A stretch of 64,000 nucleotides of DNA from assembly GCA_023388175.1 (NCBI GenBank), contig JAEWGT010000011.1, positions 372,001 to 436,000 on the forward strand, written 5' to 3'. Position 1 is the stretch's first letter. Every line of letters begins with the position of its first letter. This DNA comes from Pseudomonadota bacterium. GTDB lineage: Bacteria > Pseudomonadota > Alphaproteobacteria > Rhizobiales > Devosiaceae. Positions 53,748 through 62,055 of the stretch are shown piece after piece. Position numbers and translations under genes: made by a program. The notes beneath the pieces were generated by a model. It did not search any database and had not been told where the DNA came from. It saw only the letters and a list, made by a program, of their open reading frames with translations.

Positions 53748-54285
53748 TCTGTTTGGCGAGGAATTTCGCGGCGAGTTGAGCGATGTCTCGGTCGAATTGC
53801 GCCGTGTAGGCGACCTGGCCGATGGCGTGGCGAGTTCGGTGAGCCGGGCCTTTCGCGGTGCGGTTCTGGATGGAAAGAGTTTCCGCTCGGTGCTGGGCGA
53901 TATTGCCCGGGCGTTCGCCGACATTGCGCTCAAAGCCGCATTCAAGCCGCTCGGCTCGCTGGTGGGTGGCCTGGTGGAGAACATCTTTGCCGCCACCAAT
54001 CCTGCCTTGGGCGGGGTGACGCCATTTGCCAAGGGTGGGGTGATCGCCAGCCCGACTTATTTCCCGCTCGGGCGCGGCATGGGGCTGGCTGGAGAGGCCG
54101 GGCCCGAGGCGATCATGCCGCTGCAACGCGGGCCGGATGGACGGTTGGGGGTGGGCGGCGCGGGCGGCCATGTCAGCGTGACATTCAACGTGACGGCGAG
54201 TGATGCCCGCAGTTTCGCGGCCAGCGAGGCAGAGGTGAGCGCCATGCTGTTGCGGGCGGTCAGAAGAGGCACGCGTGGGAGTTGA
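53737..54285 (+). CDS. GTA tape measure protein, short form
   Basis: 182 aa, orfg11 counterpart. Helical N-terminus, then FRSVLGDIARAFADIALKAAF and FAKGGVIASPTYFPLG with AGEAGPEAIMPLQRGPDG. Much shorter than phage tape measures, as in RcGTA, which fits a short tail. Confidence 0.92.
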   Translation: MAADLFGEEFRGELSDVSVELRRVGDLADGVASSVSRAFRGAVLDGKSFRSVLGDIARAFADIALKAAFKPLGSLVGGLVENIFAATNPALGGVTPFAKGGVIASPTYFPLGRGMGLAGEAGPEAIMPLQRGPDGRLGVGGAGGHVSVTFNVTASDARSFAASEAEVSAMLLRAVRRGTRGS

Positions 54286-54298
54286 GGCCGCCGTTCAT

Positions 54299-54450
54299 CC
54301 TTCTCCCCTTGCGGGAGAAGGTGCCCGAAGGGCGGATGAGGGGTGCTGATTTTCTCAACAAGCGTCGAGTGCGCGGAGAGAACCCCTCACCCTGCAATTT
54401 CTGCTGAACGCAGAAATTGCTGTCCCTCTCCCGCAAGGGGCGAGGGGAGG
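54299..54450. repeat. Mosaic palindromic repeat, copy 6
   Basis: Between tape measure and orfg12-like genes. Nearly identical to copy 2 across the spacer, with the same 11-bp hairpin at 54394-54420. Confidence 0.9.
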
Positions 54451-54469
54451 ATCGAGTGTGGGGAACAAA

Positions 54470-55090
54470 ATGGCTTTTCATCATATCCGCTTTCCGCTCG
54501 ATATTGCGCTGGGGGCGCGGGGCGGGCCGGAGCGGAAGACCGATGTCGTGACGCTGGCCGGGGGCGGCGAAAGCCGCAATGGGCGCTGGGCGCAGTCGCG
54601 GCGGCGCTACAATGCCGGCTATGGCGTCAAATCGCGGGCCGATATGCAGGCGGTGCTGGCCTTTTTCGAGGAAAGGCGCGGGCGGCTGCATGGTTTTCTG
54701 TGGCGCGACGGGCTCGATCATTCCTCGGGTGGCGCCGCGCCTAGTCCGACCGATCAGGCAATCGGGACGGGTAACGGCGTGCAGACCCAATTCCAGCTGA
54801 CCAAACGCTATGGCGCGGCGTTCGACCCATACTATAGGCCGATCACCAAGCCGGTCTCGGGCAGCGTAAGCGTGGCGGTGAATGGCAGCGAATTGCTGAC
54901 CGGCTGGACTGTCGACGTGACTACCGGGCTTGTGGGCTTTGCGGTGGCCCCGGTGCTAGGCGCAAGCGTAACCGCCGGCTTCCTGTTCGACGTGCCGGTA
55001 CGCTTCGATACCGATCGGCTGGATATCGAGCTCAATGGCTTCGACGGAGCCGAGGCGCCGTCCATTCCGCTGCTGGAGATATTGCCATGA
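54470..55090 (+). CDS. GTA distal tail protein (TIGR02217/DUF2460)
   Basis: 206 aa, orfg12 counterpart. FPLDIALGARGGPERKTDVVTLAGGGESRN and FFEERRGRLHGFLWRDGLDH are diagnostic. ATG 54470 follows GGGGA; an upstream GTG at 54458 is less likely. Overlaps the next gene by 4 bases. Confidence 0.93.
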   Translation: MAFHHIRFPLDIALGARGGPERKTDVVTLAGGGESRNGRWAQSRRRYNAGYGVKSRADMQAVLAFFEERRGRLHGFLWRDGLDHSSGGAAPSPTDQAIGTGNGVQTQFQLTKRYGAAFDPYYRPITKPVSGSVSVAVNGSELLTGWTVDVTTGLVGFAVAPVLGASVTAGFLFDVPVRFDTDRLDIELNGFDGAEAPSIPLLEILP

Positions 55091-55977
55091 AAAGCGTGCC
55101 GGACGATCTCGCGGCGCATCTGGCGCAGGGGGAGACGACCACTGCTCATTGCTGGCGCATCATTCGCAATGACGGGGTCGTGCTGGGCTTTACCGATCAC
55201 GACCTGCCGCTGCCGGTCGAAGGCACGTCCTGCGAACCGGCATTCGGGCTCGATGGCAGAGAAGTGCCCGTGCGTCTGGGGGCGCAGGTGGAGACCGGGG
55301 AAATACTCGGCGTTCTCGACAGCGCCGCCATTGCCGAAGACGACATTCTGCTCGGGCGCTATGACGGGGCAAGGGTCGAGACGTGGCTGGTGAACTGGGC
55401 CGAACCGGATCAGCGCCTGCTGTTGCGGGTGGATCATATCGGGGAGATCGTGCGCGAGGATGGCGTTTTTCGCGCCGAACTGCGTTCGCCGCAGCAACTG
55501 CTGAACGTGACGCGTGGCCGGCTCTACCAGGGGCTTTGCGATGCGGTGGTCGGCGATGCCCGCTGCGGGGTGGATCTGGACCTGCCCGGCCACAAGGGCA
55601 CGGCAACGGTGCTGGGAATTCTCGATCCCTTTCAGGTTCTGGTCAGCGGGCTCGCCGGTTTCGAGGAAGGCAGCTTCGCCTTCGGCTTGGGGCGCTGGGG
55701 CAGCGGCAGGCGGGATGGCCTTGCCGATGCGGTGCTGAGCCACAAGCGGGTGCCGGAGGGCGACGTGCTGGGATTTGCCGAGCGGGTGGGCGACTGGATC
55801 GGCATCGACGATGTATTGAGCGTTACCGTGGGTTGCGACCGGCGGTTTTCCACCTGCAAGGCGCGCTTTGCCAATTCGACCAATTTTCGCGGTTTTCCGC
55901 ATGTGCCGGGTAGCGACTACCTGCTGCGCCATCCCCGGCGTGGTGATGCCCTGGATGGGCGGGCGGTGGTGCCATGA
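55087..55977 (+). CDS. GTA DUF2163 tail protein
   Basis: 296 aa, orfg13 counterpart. TTAHCWRIIRNDGVVLGFTDHDLPL near the start and the cysteine-bearing CDRRFSTCKARFANSTNFRGFPHVPG end are typical; RcGTA's homologue carries an Fe-S-like cysteine cluster in the tail hub. Overlaps the next gene by 4 bases. Confidence 0.93.
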   Translation: MKSVPDDLAAHLAQGETTTAHCWRIIRNDGVVLGFTDHDLPLPVEGTSCEPAFGLDGREVPVRLGAQVETGEILGVLDSAAIAEDDILLGRYDGARVETWLVNWAEPDQRLLLRVDHIGEIVREDGVFRAELRSPQQLLNVTRGRLYQGLCDAVVGDARCGVDLDLPGHKGTATVLGILDPFQVLVSGLAGFEEGSFAFGLGRWGSGRRDGLADAVLSHKRVPEGDVLGFAERVGDWIGIDDVLSVTVGCDRRFSTCKARFANSTNFRGFPHVPGSDYLLRHPRRGDALDGRAVVP

Positions 55978-56393
55978 ACGCGGACCAGGTGGTGGGCGCG
56001 GCGCAGCAATGGCTGGGCACGCCCTATCGGCACCGCGCCTCGACGCCGGGCGCGGGCTGCGATTGCCTGGGCCTGCTGCGCGGCGTGTGGCGAACGCTGT
56101 ATGGCGTTGAGCCGGTCGCAGTGCCGCCCTACCGCGCCGACTGGCGCAGCGGCGGGCATGACGGCGCGCTGATGGCGGCCGCAGAACGGTTTCTTGTCGC
56201 CGAGACCGGGCCTGTTGCAGCCGGGCAGGTCGTGCTTTTCCGCCTTGGCGGGCTCGAAGAAGCGCGCCATTGCGGCATCATGGTTTCGCCCACGCGGTTC
56301 ATCCATGCACAGGAACATCTGGGCGTGGTGGAAGCCAATTTCACCGCCGGCTGGGCGCGGCGGGTCGGCGGGCGGTTCCGGTTTCCGGATTAA
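55974..56393 (+). CDS. GTA NlpC/P60 cell-wall peptidase
   Basis: 139 aa, orfg14 counterpart. Catalytic Cys in GAGCDCLGLLRGVW, His in EARHCGIMV, then a downstream polar residue in FIHAQEH. Part of the tail tip, it cuts wall peptides of the recipient during DNA entry. Confidence 0.93.
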   Translation: MNADQVVGAAQQWLGTPYRHRASTPGAGCDCLGLLRGVWRTLYGVEPVAVPPYRADWRSGGHDGALMAAAERFLVAETGPVAAGQVVLFRLGGLEEARHCGIMVSPTRFIHAQEHLGVVEANFTAGWARRVGGRFRFPD

Positions 56394-56423
56394 GCACCCT
56401 CTGTAACAATCAAGGATAAATTC

Positions 56424-59400
56424 ATGGCCACTCTGGCACTTTCCGTTGCCGGGCAGTTCGCTGGCGGGCTGGTCGGCGGCCCGATTGGCGCGACCATCGG
56501 CCGGGCGCTGGGCGCATTGGCGGGCAATGCCGTCGACAATGCGCTGTTCGGCGAGAAGCGCAGCGCCGATGCGCCAATGTTCGATGTGCGGCTGGGCGGT
56601 TCGAGCGAGGGCGCCGCCATTCCCAGGCTCTATGGCTGGGGCAGGCTGTCGGGCAATATCATCTGGGCGCGAGAATTGCTGCGTCATGTCAGCGAGACGG
56701 CCGGCGCCAAGGGCCTTGCGCCGCCGCCCGAGCAAGAGGAAGAAATTCTCGCCAGCTTTGCCATCGGCTTTTGCGAAGGACCCGTAGCGCGGCTGGGCCG
56801 CATCTGGGCCGACGGGCAATTGCTGGACACGCGCGGGTTGAACCTCCGCTTTTATCACGGCGACGAGGCGCAATTGCCCGACAGCCTGATCGAGGCGGTG
56901 CAGGGCGCTGGCAATGCCCCGGCCTATCGTGGGCTTTGTTATCTCGTGGTCGAGAACCTGCCCCTGTCGCGCTTCGGCAATCGTATCCCACAATTGTCGG
57001 TGGAACTCTGCCGCCTGGTGGGCGAACTGGAACCGGCCATTCGTGCGGTCACCGTCATCCCGGGCGCCACCGAGTTCGGTTATGACCCGGTGGCGCGCGT
57101 GCGTGTTCTGGGGGCTGGCGAGGGCATCAGCGAGAATGCACACCTGATGGCGGGTGTCAGCAACTGGACCTGGTCGATCGACGAGCTGGTGGCGCTTTGC
57201 CCCAATCTCAAACATGTCGCCCTGGTGGTGAGCTGGTTCGGCAATGACCTGCGCTGCGGCTCCTGCTCGGTGTCGCCGCGCGTCGAAGGTGCAGACCGGG
57301 TCATCGACGGCGCGAGCTGGAGCGTGGCCGGTATGGGGCGCGGCGCCGCGACTGTGGTGTCGAGCCATAATGGCGGACCGGCCTATGGCGGCACACCCTC
57401 CGACGGCTCGGTGCTCGCCGCCATTGCCGATCTGAAAGCGCGCGGGCTCAAGGTGACGCTGTACCCGCTGATGATGATGGACGTGCCGTCCGGCAATGGC
57501 CTGGCCGATCCCTATGGTGGCACGGAGCAGGCGAGCTATCCATGGCGGGGGCGCATTACCTGCCATCCCGCACCGGGCAGACCTGGCTCACCCGACGGCT
57601 CGGCCGGCGCTGCGGCGCAGATCGCAGCTTTCGTGCCGGGTTATCGGGCCATGGTGCTGCATTATGCCAATCTGGCAGTGCAGGCGGGCGGCGTGGATGC
57701 GTTGCTGATCGGCTCGGAAATGCGCGGGCTGACAGCCGTGCGCGGTGCCGGCGACAGTTTTCCTTTCGTTTCGGCACTGGTGGCGCTGGCTGCCGACGTC
57801 CGGGCCATTGTGGGGAGCGGGACCAAGCTGACTTATGCCGCGGACTGGAGCGAATATTCCGGTATTCAGACCGAGGGCCAGAAGTTTTTTCACCTCGACC
57901 CGCTATGGGCCTCGCCCAATATCGACGCCATCGGTATCGATAATTACATGCCCCTCGGCGATTGGCGCGATGGCGAGAACCATGCCGATGCGGCATTGGC
58001 GGCTTCCGACCATGACCTCGACTATCTCGATGGCAATATCGACGGCGGGGAAGGATTCGACTGGTACTATGCCAGTGATGCCGACCGTCGCGCCCAGGTG
58101 CGAACGCCGATCAGCGACGGCGCGCATGGCGAGCACTGGATCTGGCGCTACAAGGATGTGCATGCCTTCTGGAGCCAGCCGCATCATGATCGCCCCGGCG
58201 GCGTGCGCAGCGCGGCCCCGACGGCTTGGGTGCCGGGCTCAAAGCCGATCTGGCTGACGGAACTGGGCTGCGGCGCGGTGCACAGGGGGGCGAACCAGCC
58301 CAATATTTTCGGTGACGGCAAGAGCGCAGAGGGTGGGCGGCCGCATTTTTCCAACGGTATGCCGGACGGCCTGATCCAGCGGCAATTGCTGCGGGCGCAT
58401 CACCGCCACTGGCTTGATCCGGTCAACAATCCGGCCGGGATGATCGACCCGGAGCGCATCTATTGCTGGACCTGGGACGCGCGGCCCTTTCCGGCCTTTC
58501 CGGGCCTGGATGAGGTCTGGTCGGACGGGTCCAATCATCGAACGGGTCATTGGCTGACCGGTAGACTGGGCGCACTGGCCAGCGACGAACTGGTCGCCGC
58601 CATTGCCGCTGACCATGGCTGCGTGGTCGAGGCGGCCGCAGCCGCGCCATTGCTGGGCGGAATGCTGATCGAGGGCAAAAGCTCGGCCCGTCAGGCGATC
58701 GAACCGGTTCTGGAATTGACCGGACAGGCGCTGGCTGCACGCGAGGGCCGACTGGTTGCGCTTGCGCAGGGCGCCGGTCCGCTCATCGAATTGGATGCGC
58801 AAATGCTAGCGGCGACGGATGCACCGATCCTGTCACGGCGGCGCGGCGATGCCGCCGAGAAACCGGGACGTCTCGGCCTGTCGCATTTTGACCGGGAGCG
58901 GGACTATCTCCTGGCGAGTGCCACCGCATTGCGGCCAGGAGCGGGGCATCTGGTCTCCGAAACGCTACCGCTGGTGCTTGACGCCGCCGCCGCACGGCTG
59001 GCTGCGGAACGGCTGCTGGACCGCCTTGTCGTAGCAGGCGACCGCGTGGAACTGGCCTTGCCGCCGGGCAGCGTTGCACTGGAGCCGGGTGATCGGATCG
59101 CCCTGCCAGAGCTGGCCGGCGGTCCCTTCGAGATCAGCGAGATCCGCGACGGCGCCGTACGGCGCATCACGGCGCTATCCATGTCCAAGCGCGACGCGGT
59201 AGCGGCCGGAATTGACCGACCGCGCGTCGGGGGTGGTGCTCCAGCCCCACAAGTCGCGCCGGTCATGGTCACGGCGCACTTGCCGCCACTGCCCGAAGAT
59301 CCAGCGCGTAGCCGCCTGCTGGTCGCAGCCTATGCGCTGCCGTGGCCGGGCCCCGTCAGGATAACCGACGACACCAGTGGCGGCGTACTGGCCGAACTTG

Positions 59401-60170
59401 CGCGGCCGGCGTCGATGGGCGAGACGCTCTCATCGCTTCCCATGGGGCCGTTCGCGGTCTGGGACCGGGGCGGCGCGCTGGAGGTGGAGCTGGGTTCAGG
59501 CCATCTGGCCGATGTCGCCGAACTTGCGGCGCTGGCGGGCAGCAACAGGATTGCGGTCGAGAATGATGCCGGGCGCTGGGAGGTCATCGGATTTGCCAAG
59601 GCGGAGCTGATCGCACCCAAGCGCTACCGGCTGACCCAGCTGCTGCGCGGGCTGGAGGGAACGGATGGTGCAGCAGGCGCCGTATCGCCGGGGCGGCGTG
59701 TGCTGCTGCTGGACGGGCGCGCGGCCATGTTGCCGGTGGAGGCGCACCGGATCGGGGAAAGCCAGAGCCTGCGCTGCCATGCCGGGCCGGGCGACCTGTT
59801 AGGGCAGGCCATATTGGTGTCGCCCGATGCAGGACCGGCGCTGCCGCTGGCGCCGGTGCATGTGCGGGCCAACAAGGCGGGGGATGGCGCGATCCAATTC
59901 CATTGGACCCGTCGCAGCCGCGCCGATGGCGATGGCTGGGGCATGGCCGAGCCGCCATTGGAGCATGTGCCGGAACGCTGGCGCCTGCGGGTTTTGGACG
60001 GTTCGACACCAGTGCGGACCATCGAGACCGGCAGCGCGTCGGCCACCTATGGCCTTGGTGAGCAAGAGGCCGATTTCGGCGGGCCGGCCAGCAATTTCAC
60101 TTTCACCATCGCACAACTCAGTCCGGTGCTCGGGCCGGGCCATGCGGCATCCGGAGTTTATCATGGCTGA
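56424..60170 (+). CDS. GTA host-specificity megatron protein (GTA TIM-barrel-like)
   Basis: 1248 aa, orfg15 counterpart. An N-terminal Gly-rich membrane-like stretch (QFAGGLVGGPIGATIGRALGALAG) precedes the GTA TIM-barrel-like domain (about 430-730: LLIGSEMRGLTAVRG, TYAADWSEYSGIQ, KPIWLTELGCGAVHRGANQPN). C-terminal beta-rich domains follow (ALPPGSVALEPGDRIALPEL; QLLRGLEGTDGA). It forms the tail tip contacting the recipient. The end overlaps the endolysin gene by 8 bases. Confidence 0.93.
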   Translation: MATLALSVAGQFAGGLVGGPIGATIGRALGALAGNAVDNALFGEKRSADAPMFDVRLGGSSEGAAIPRLYGWGRLSGNIIWARELLRHVSETAGAKGLAPPPEQEEEILASFAIGFCEGPVARLGRIWADGQLLDTRGLNLRFYHGDEAQLPDSLIEAVQGAGNAPAYRGLCYLVVENLPLSRFGNRIPQLSVELCRLVGELEPAIRAVTVIPGATEFGYDPVARVRVLGAGEGISENAHLMAGVSNWTWSIDELVALCPNLKHVALVVSWFGNDLRCGSCSVSPRVEGADRVIDGASWSVAGMGRGAATVVSSHNGGPAYGGTPSDGSVLAAIADLKARGLKVTLYPLMMMDVPSGNGLADPYGGTEQASYPWRGRITCHPAPGRPGSPDGSAGAAAQIAAFVPGYRAMVLHYANLAVQAGGVDALLIGSEMRGLTAVRGAGDSFPFVSALVALAADVRAIVGSGTKLTYAADWSEYSGIQTEGQKFFHLDPLWASPNIDAIGIDNYMPLGDWRDGENHADAALAASDHDLDYLDGNIDGGEGFDWYYASDADRRAQVRTPISDGAHGEHWIWRYKDVHAFWSQPHHDRPGGVRSAAPTAWVPGSKPIWLTELGCGAVHRGANQPNIFGDGKSAEGGRPHFSNGMPDGLIQRQLLRAHHRHWLDPVNNPAGMIDPERIYCWTWDARPFPAFPGLDEVWSDGSNHRTGHWLTGRLGALASDELVAAIAADHGCVVEAAAAAPLLGGMLIEGKSSARQAIEPVLELTGQALAAREGRLVALAQGAGPLIELDAQMLAATDAPILSRRRGDAAEKPGRLGLSHFDRERDYLLASATALRPGAGHLVSETLPLVLDAAAARLAAERLLDRLVVAGDRVELALPPGSVALEPGDRIALPELAGGPFEISEIRDGAVRRITALSMSKRDAVAAGIDRPRVGGGAPAPQVAPVMVTAHLPPLPEDPARSRLLVAAYALPWPGPVRITDDTSGGVLAELARPASMGETLSSLPMGPFAVWDRGGALEVELGSGHLADVAELAALAGSNRIAVENDAGRWEVIGFAKAELIAPKRYRLTQLLRGLEGTDGAAGAVSPGRRVLLLDGRAAMLPVEAHRIGESQSLRCHAGPGDLLGQAILVSPDAGPALPLAPVHVRANKAGDGAIQFHWTRRSRADGDGWGMAEPPLEHVPERWRLRVLDGSTPVRTIETGSASATYGLGEQEADFGGPASNFTFTIAQLSPVLGPGHAASGVYHG

Positions 60171-60906
60171 TACGCGGTTCGATCTCTGCCTGGCCGAAGT
60201 GCTTCGGCACGAAGGGGGCTATGTCGATCATCCCTCCGATCCGGGCGGCGCGACCAATATGGGCATCACCCATAAGACGCTGGCGCGATGGCGCGCGGTT
60301 TCTCCATGGTGGGACCTGCCCAAAAGCGCTGTGCAGAGCCTGACAAGGGCGGAAGCGGCGCGCATCTATCGGGCAGGCTATTGGGACCTTTGCCGAGCAG
60401 GCGAATTGCCGCCGGGGATCGACCTGGCCGTGTTCGATTATGCCGTCAATTCCGGGCCGGACCGGGCCGTGCGCGCCCTGCAAGCTGTCCTCGGCGTGGT
60501 GGTGGACGGGTTGGTCGGACCGCTGACCATCGGAGCGGCGACGAGAGCCAATGCCGTTGAAGCCGTCAACGCCATCTGCGACCGGCGGCTCGGTTTCCTC
60601 CGTGGCCTTTCAACCTTTGCAACCTTTGGGCGCGGCTGGACCAGTCGCGTCGGCTCCATCCGCGCGGCCGCTTTGGCCGTGGCGTCCAGGACCGGCCCAT
60701 CGACATCAGGAGAAACGACAATGGATATTCTGTCCGGCTACAAGACCTATATCGTGGCGGCAATGATGCTGCTGGCGGGCATTGCGCAGATGCTGGGATT
60801 CGATCTCCCGGCCATGGAAGGCAGTTCAAGCGGCAGCCTGATGCTGGAAGCACTGGCGATCATCTTCCTGCGCCGGGGACTGAAGGGCGATATTGGAAAG
60901 GCGTGA
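60163..60906 (+). CDS. GH108 endolysin read in frame into a holin-like membrane segment
   Basis: 247 aa. Residues 1-175 are a glycoside hydrolase family 108 lysozyme: EVLRHEGGYVDHPSDPGGATNMGITHKTL (catalytic Glu in RHEGGY) and DLAVFDYAVNSGPDRAVRALQ plus a C-terminal wall-binding part. The frame continues without a stop through SGETT into MDILSGYKTYIVAAMMLLAG, a short holin-like hydrophobic unit. An AGGAGA sits before the internal ATG at 60721, so the last 61 residues may also be made alone. Releases particles by lysis. Followed by a terminator. Confidence 0.85.
   Translation: MADTRFDLCLAEVLRHEGGYVDHPSDPGGATNMGITHKTLARWRAVSPWWDLPKSAVQSLTRAEAARIYRAGYWDLCRAGELPPGIDLAVFDYAVNSGPDRAVRALQAVLGVVVDGLVGPLTIGAATRANAVEAVNAICDRRLGFLRGLSTFATFGRGWTSRVGSIRAAALAVASRTGPSTSGETTMDILSGYKTYIVAAMMLLAGIAQMLGFDLPAMEGSSSGSLMLEALAIIFLRRGLKGDIGKA
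60721..60906 (+). CDS. Possible internal start for holin-like 61-aa protein
   Basis: In-frame ATG with AGGAGA at 60708-60713, 7 bases before it. The product has hydrophobic segments YIVAAMMLLAGIAQMLGF and SLMLEALAIIFLR, like GTA/phage holins. It shares its frame with the endolysin, so separate translation is inferred. Confidence 0.55.
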   Translation: MDILSGYKTYIVAAMMLLAGIAQMLGFDLPAMEGSSSGSLMLEALAIIFLRRGLKGDIGKA

Positions 60907-60920
60907 CCCCAATCATATCG

Positions 60921-60950
60921 GCCCGGACGGGTGCGCCCGTCCGGCCTTTG
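60921..60950 (+). terminator. Terminator at end of GTA cluster
   Basis: Stem CCGGACGGG with CCCGTCCGG, 4-base loop, then CCTTTG; weak T-run. Confidence 0.65.
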
Positions 60951-61036
60951 TGATAGAAGTGGCGGATGACCTCGAAAAATGTGATTGCCTGCCTCATTCA
61001 TGTCCCATTCAGCAAGCAGCCCTTATTGCTGAGCCC

Positions 61037-61336
61037 ATGAAAACGAACGCCCCAAAACCCTCTGCTTCCGTTGCCCTGGCGCTGGCCCTGGCGCTTGCTC
61101 TCGCGGGCACCGGCTCCGCGCAGGCGCAGGCCTGTCTCGACAAGCGCCAGATCCAGGAGGCCGTCGCCTCTGGCGAAATCCTCTCACTCGATGCAGTATT
61201 GGCGTCGGCTGGTGTCGCGGCCAATGCCGAAATTCTCAATGTTCAGGTCTGTGATCAGGGTGGATCGCTGGTATATGTTATCGGCGTTCTTTCGGAAGAC
61301 GGTCAGGCGCAGAACCTGACGTTGAATGCTCGATAA
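61037..61336 (+). CDS. FeuN-like small periplasmic protein
   Basis: 99 aa with a Sec signal (ALALALALALAGTGSAQA). The mature part has two cysteines (QACLDKRQIQEAVASGEIL, QVCDQGGSLVYVIGVL) and a PepSY-like beta pattern. In Sinorhizobium meliloti, feuN encodes a small periplasmic inhibitor of the FeuQ kinase just upstream of feuP; the same place and size here (26 bases before the regulator) suggest that role. Position-based assignment. Confidence 0.6.
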   Translation: MKTNAPKPSASVALALALALALAGTGSAQAQACLDKRQIQEAVASGEILSLDAVLASAGVAANAEILNVQVCDQGGSLVYVIGVLSEDGQAQNLTLNAR

Positions 61337-61362
61337 AAATTCGGCCTGGGCGGGGCACAGAT

Positions 61363-62022
61363 ATGCGCATTCTGGTTGTTGAAGACGACGTTACTCTCAA
61401 TCGGCAGCTCAAAGAGGCGTTGACCGAGGCCGGTTACGCTGTGGATGTGGCCTTCGATGGAGAGGAAGGCCATTTTCTCGGCGACACCGAGCCCTACGAC
61501 ACGATCATCCTTGATATCGGCCTGCCCCAGATGGACGGGCTTTCGGTGCTGGAAGAGTGGCGCCGCGCGGGCAAGACCACACCCGTTCTGCTGCTGACTG
61601 CCCGTGATCGCTGGAGCGACAAGGTGCAGGGCATCGATGCCGGAGCGGACGACTATGTCGCCAAGCCATTCCACATGGAAGAGGTGCTGGCCCGCGTTCG
61701 GGCTCTGGTGCGCCGCGCCGCCGGCCATGCCAGCAATGAGATTGTCGCCGGCTCGGTGCGTCTCGACGCGCGTTCCGGCAAGGTTACGGTGGATGGTCAG
61801 GCGATCAAGCTCACCAGCCACGAATTGCGTCTGTTGAGCTACCTCATGCACCACAAGGGCAAGGTGATCTCGCGCACCGAATTGACCGAACATCTCTACG
61901 ATCAGGATTTCGACCGCGACAGCAACACGATCGAGGTCTTTGTCGGTCGCCTGCGCAAGAAACTCCCCGAAGAATGTATCCAGACCGTGCGCGGACTGGG
62001 CTACCAGATCGTCGGGGATTAA
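61363..62022 (+). CDS. feuP: OmpR/PhoP-type response regulator, FeuP-like
   Basis: 219 aa. Receiver: VVEDD acidic pair, phospho-Asp51 in IILDIGLPQMDG, LLLTAR and DYVAKPF. A winged-helix DNA-binding domain follows from about 125 (KLTSHELRLLSYLMHHKGKVISRTELTEHLYDQDF and NTIEVFVGRLRKKL). FeuP controls cyclic glucan export and osmoadaptation in rhizobia; regulon here unknown. Followed by its kinase. Confidence 0.88.
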   Translation: MRILVVEDDVTLNRQLKEALTEAGYAVDVAFDGEEGHFLGDTEPYDTIILDIGLPQMDGLSVLEEWRRAGKTTPVLLLTARDRWSDKVQGIDAGADDYVAKPFHMEEVLARVRALVRRAAGHASNEIVAGSVRLDARSGKVTVDGQAIKLTSHELRLLSYLMHHKGKVISRTELTEHLYDQDFDRDSNTIEVFVGRLRKKLPEECIQTVRGLGYQIVGD

Positions 62023-62055
62023 TTCCGATGGGGTTGACGTCGAGGAGGGCCGCGC

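Noticed and set aside
59827..60162. Extended start of the endolysin frame inside the host-specificity gene
   Set aside because: The extension is an out-of-frame shadow of the 1248-aa gene; the lysozyme domain begins right at the ATG at 60163.
44846..60906. Calling the structural cluster a prophage
   Set aside because: There is no integrase, repressor, replication or attachment site, and the gene set matches RcGTA, including the short tape measure and orfg12-15 types.
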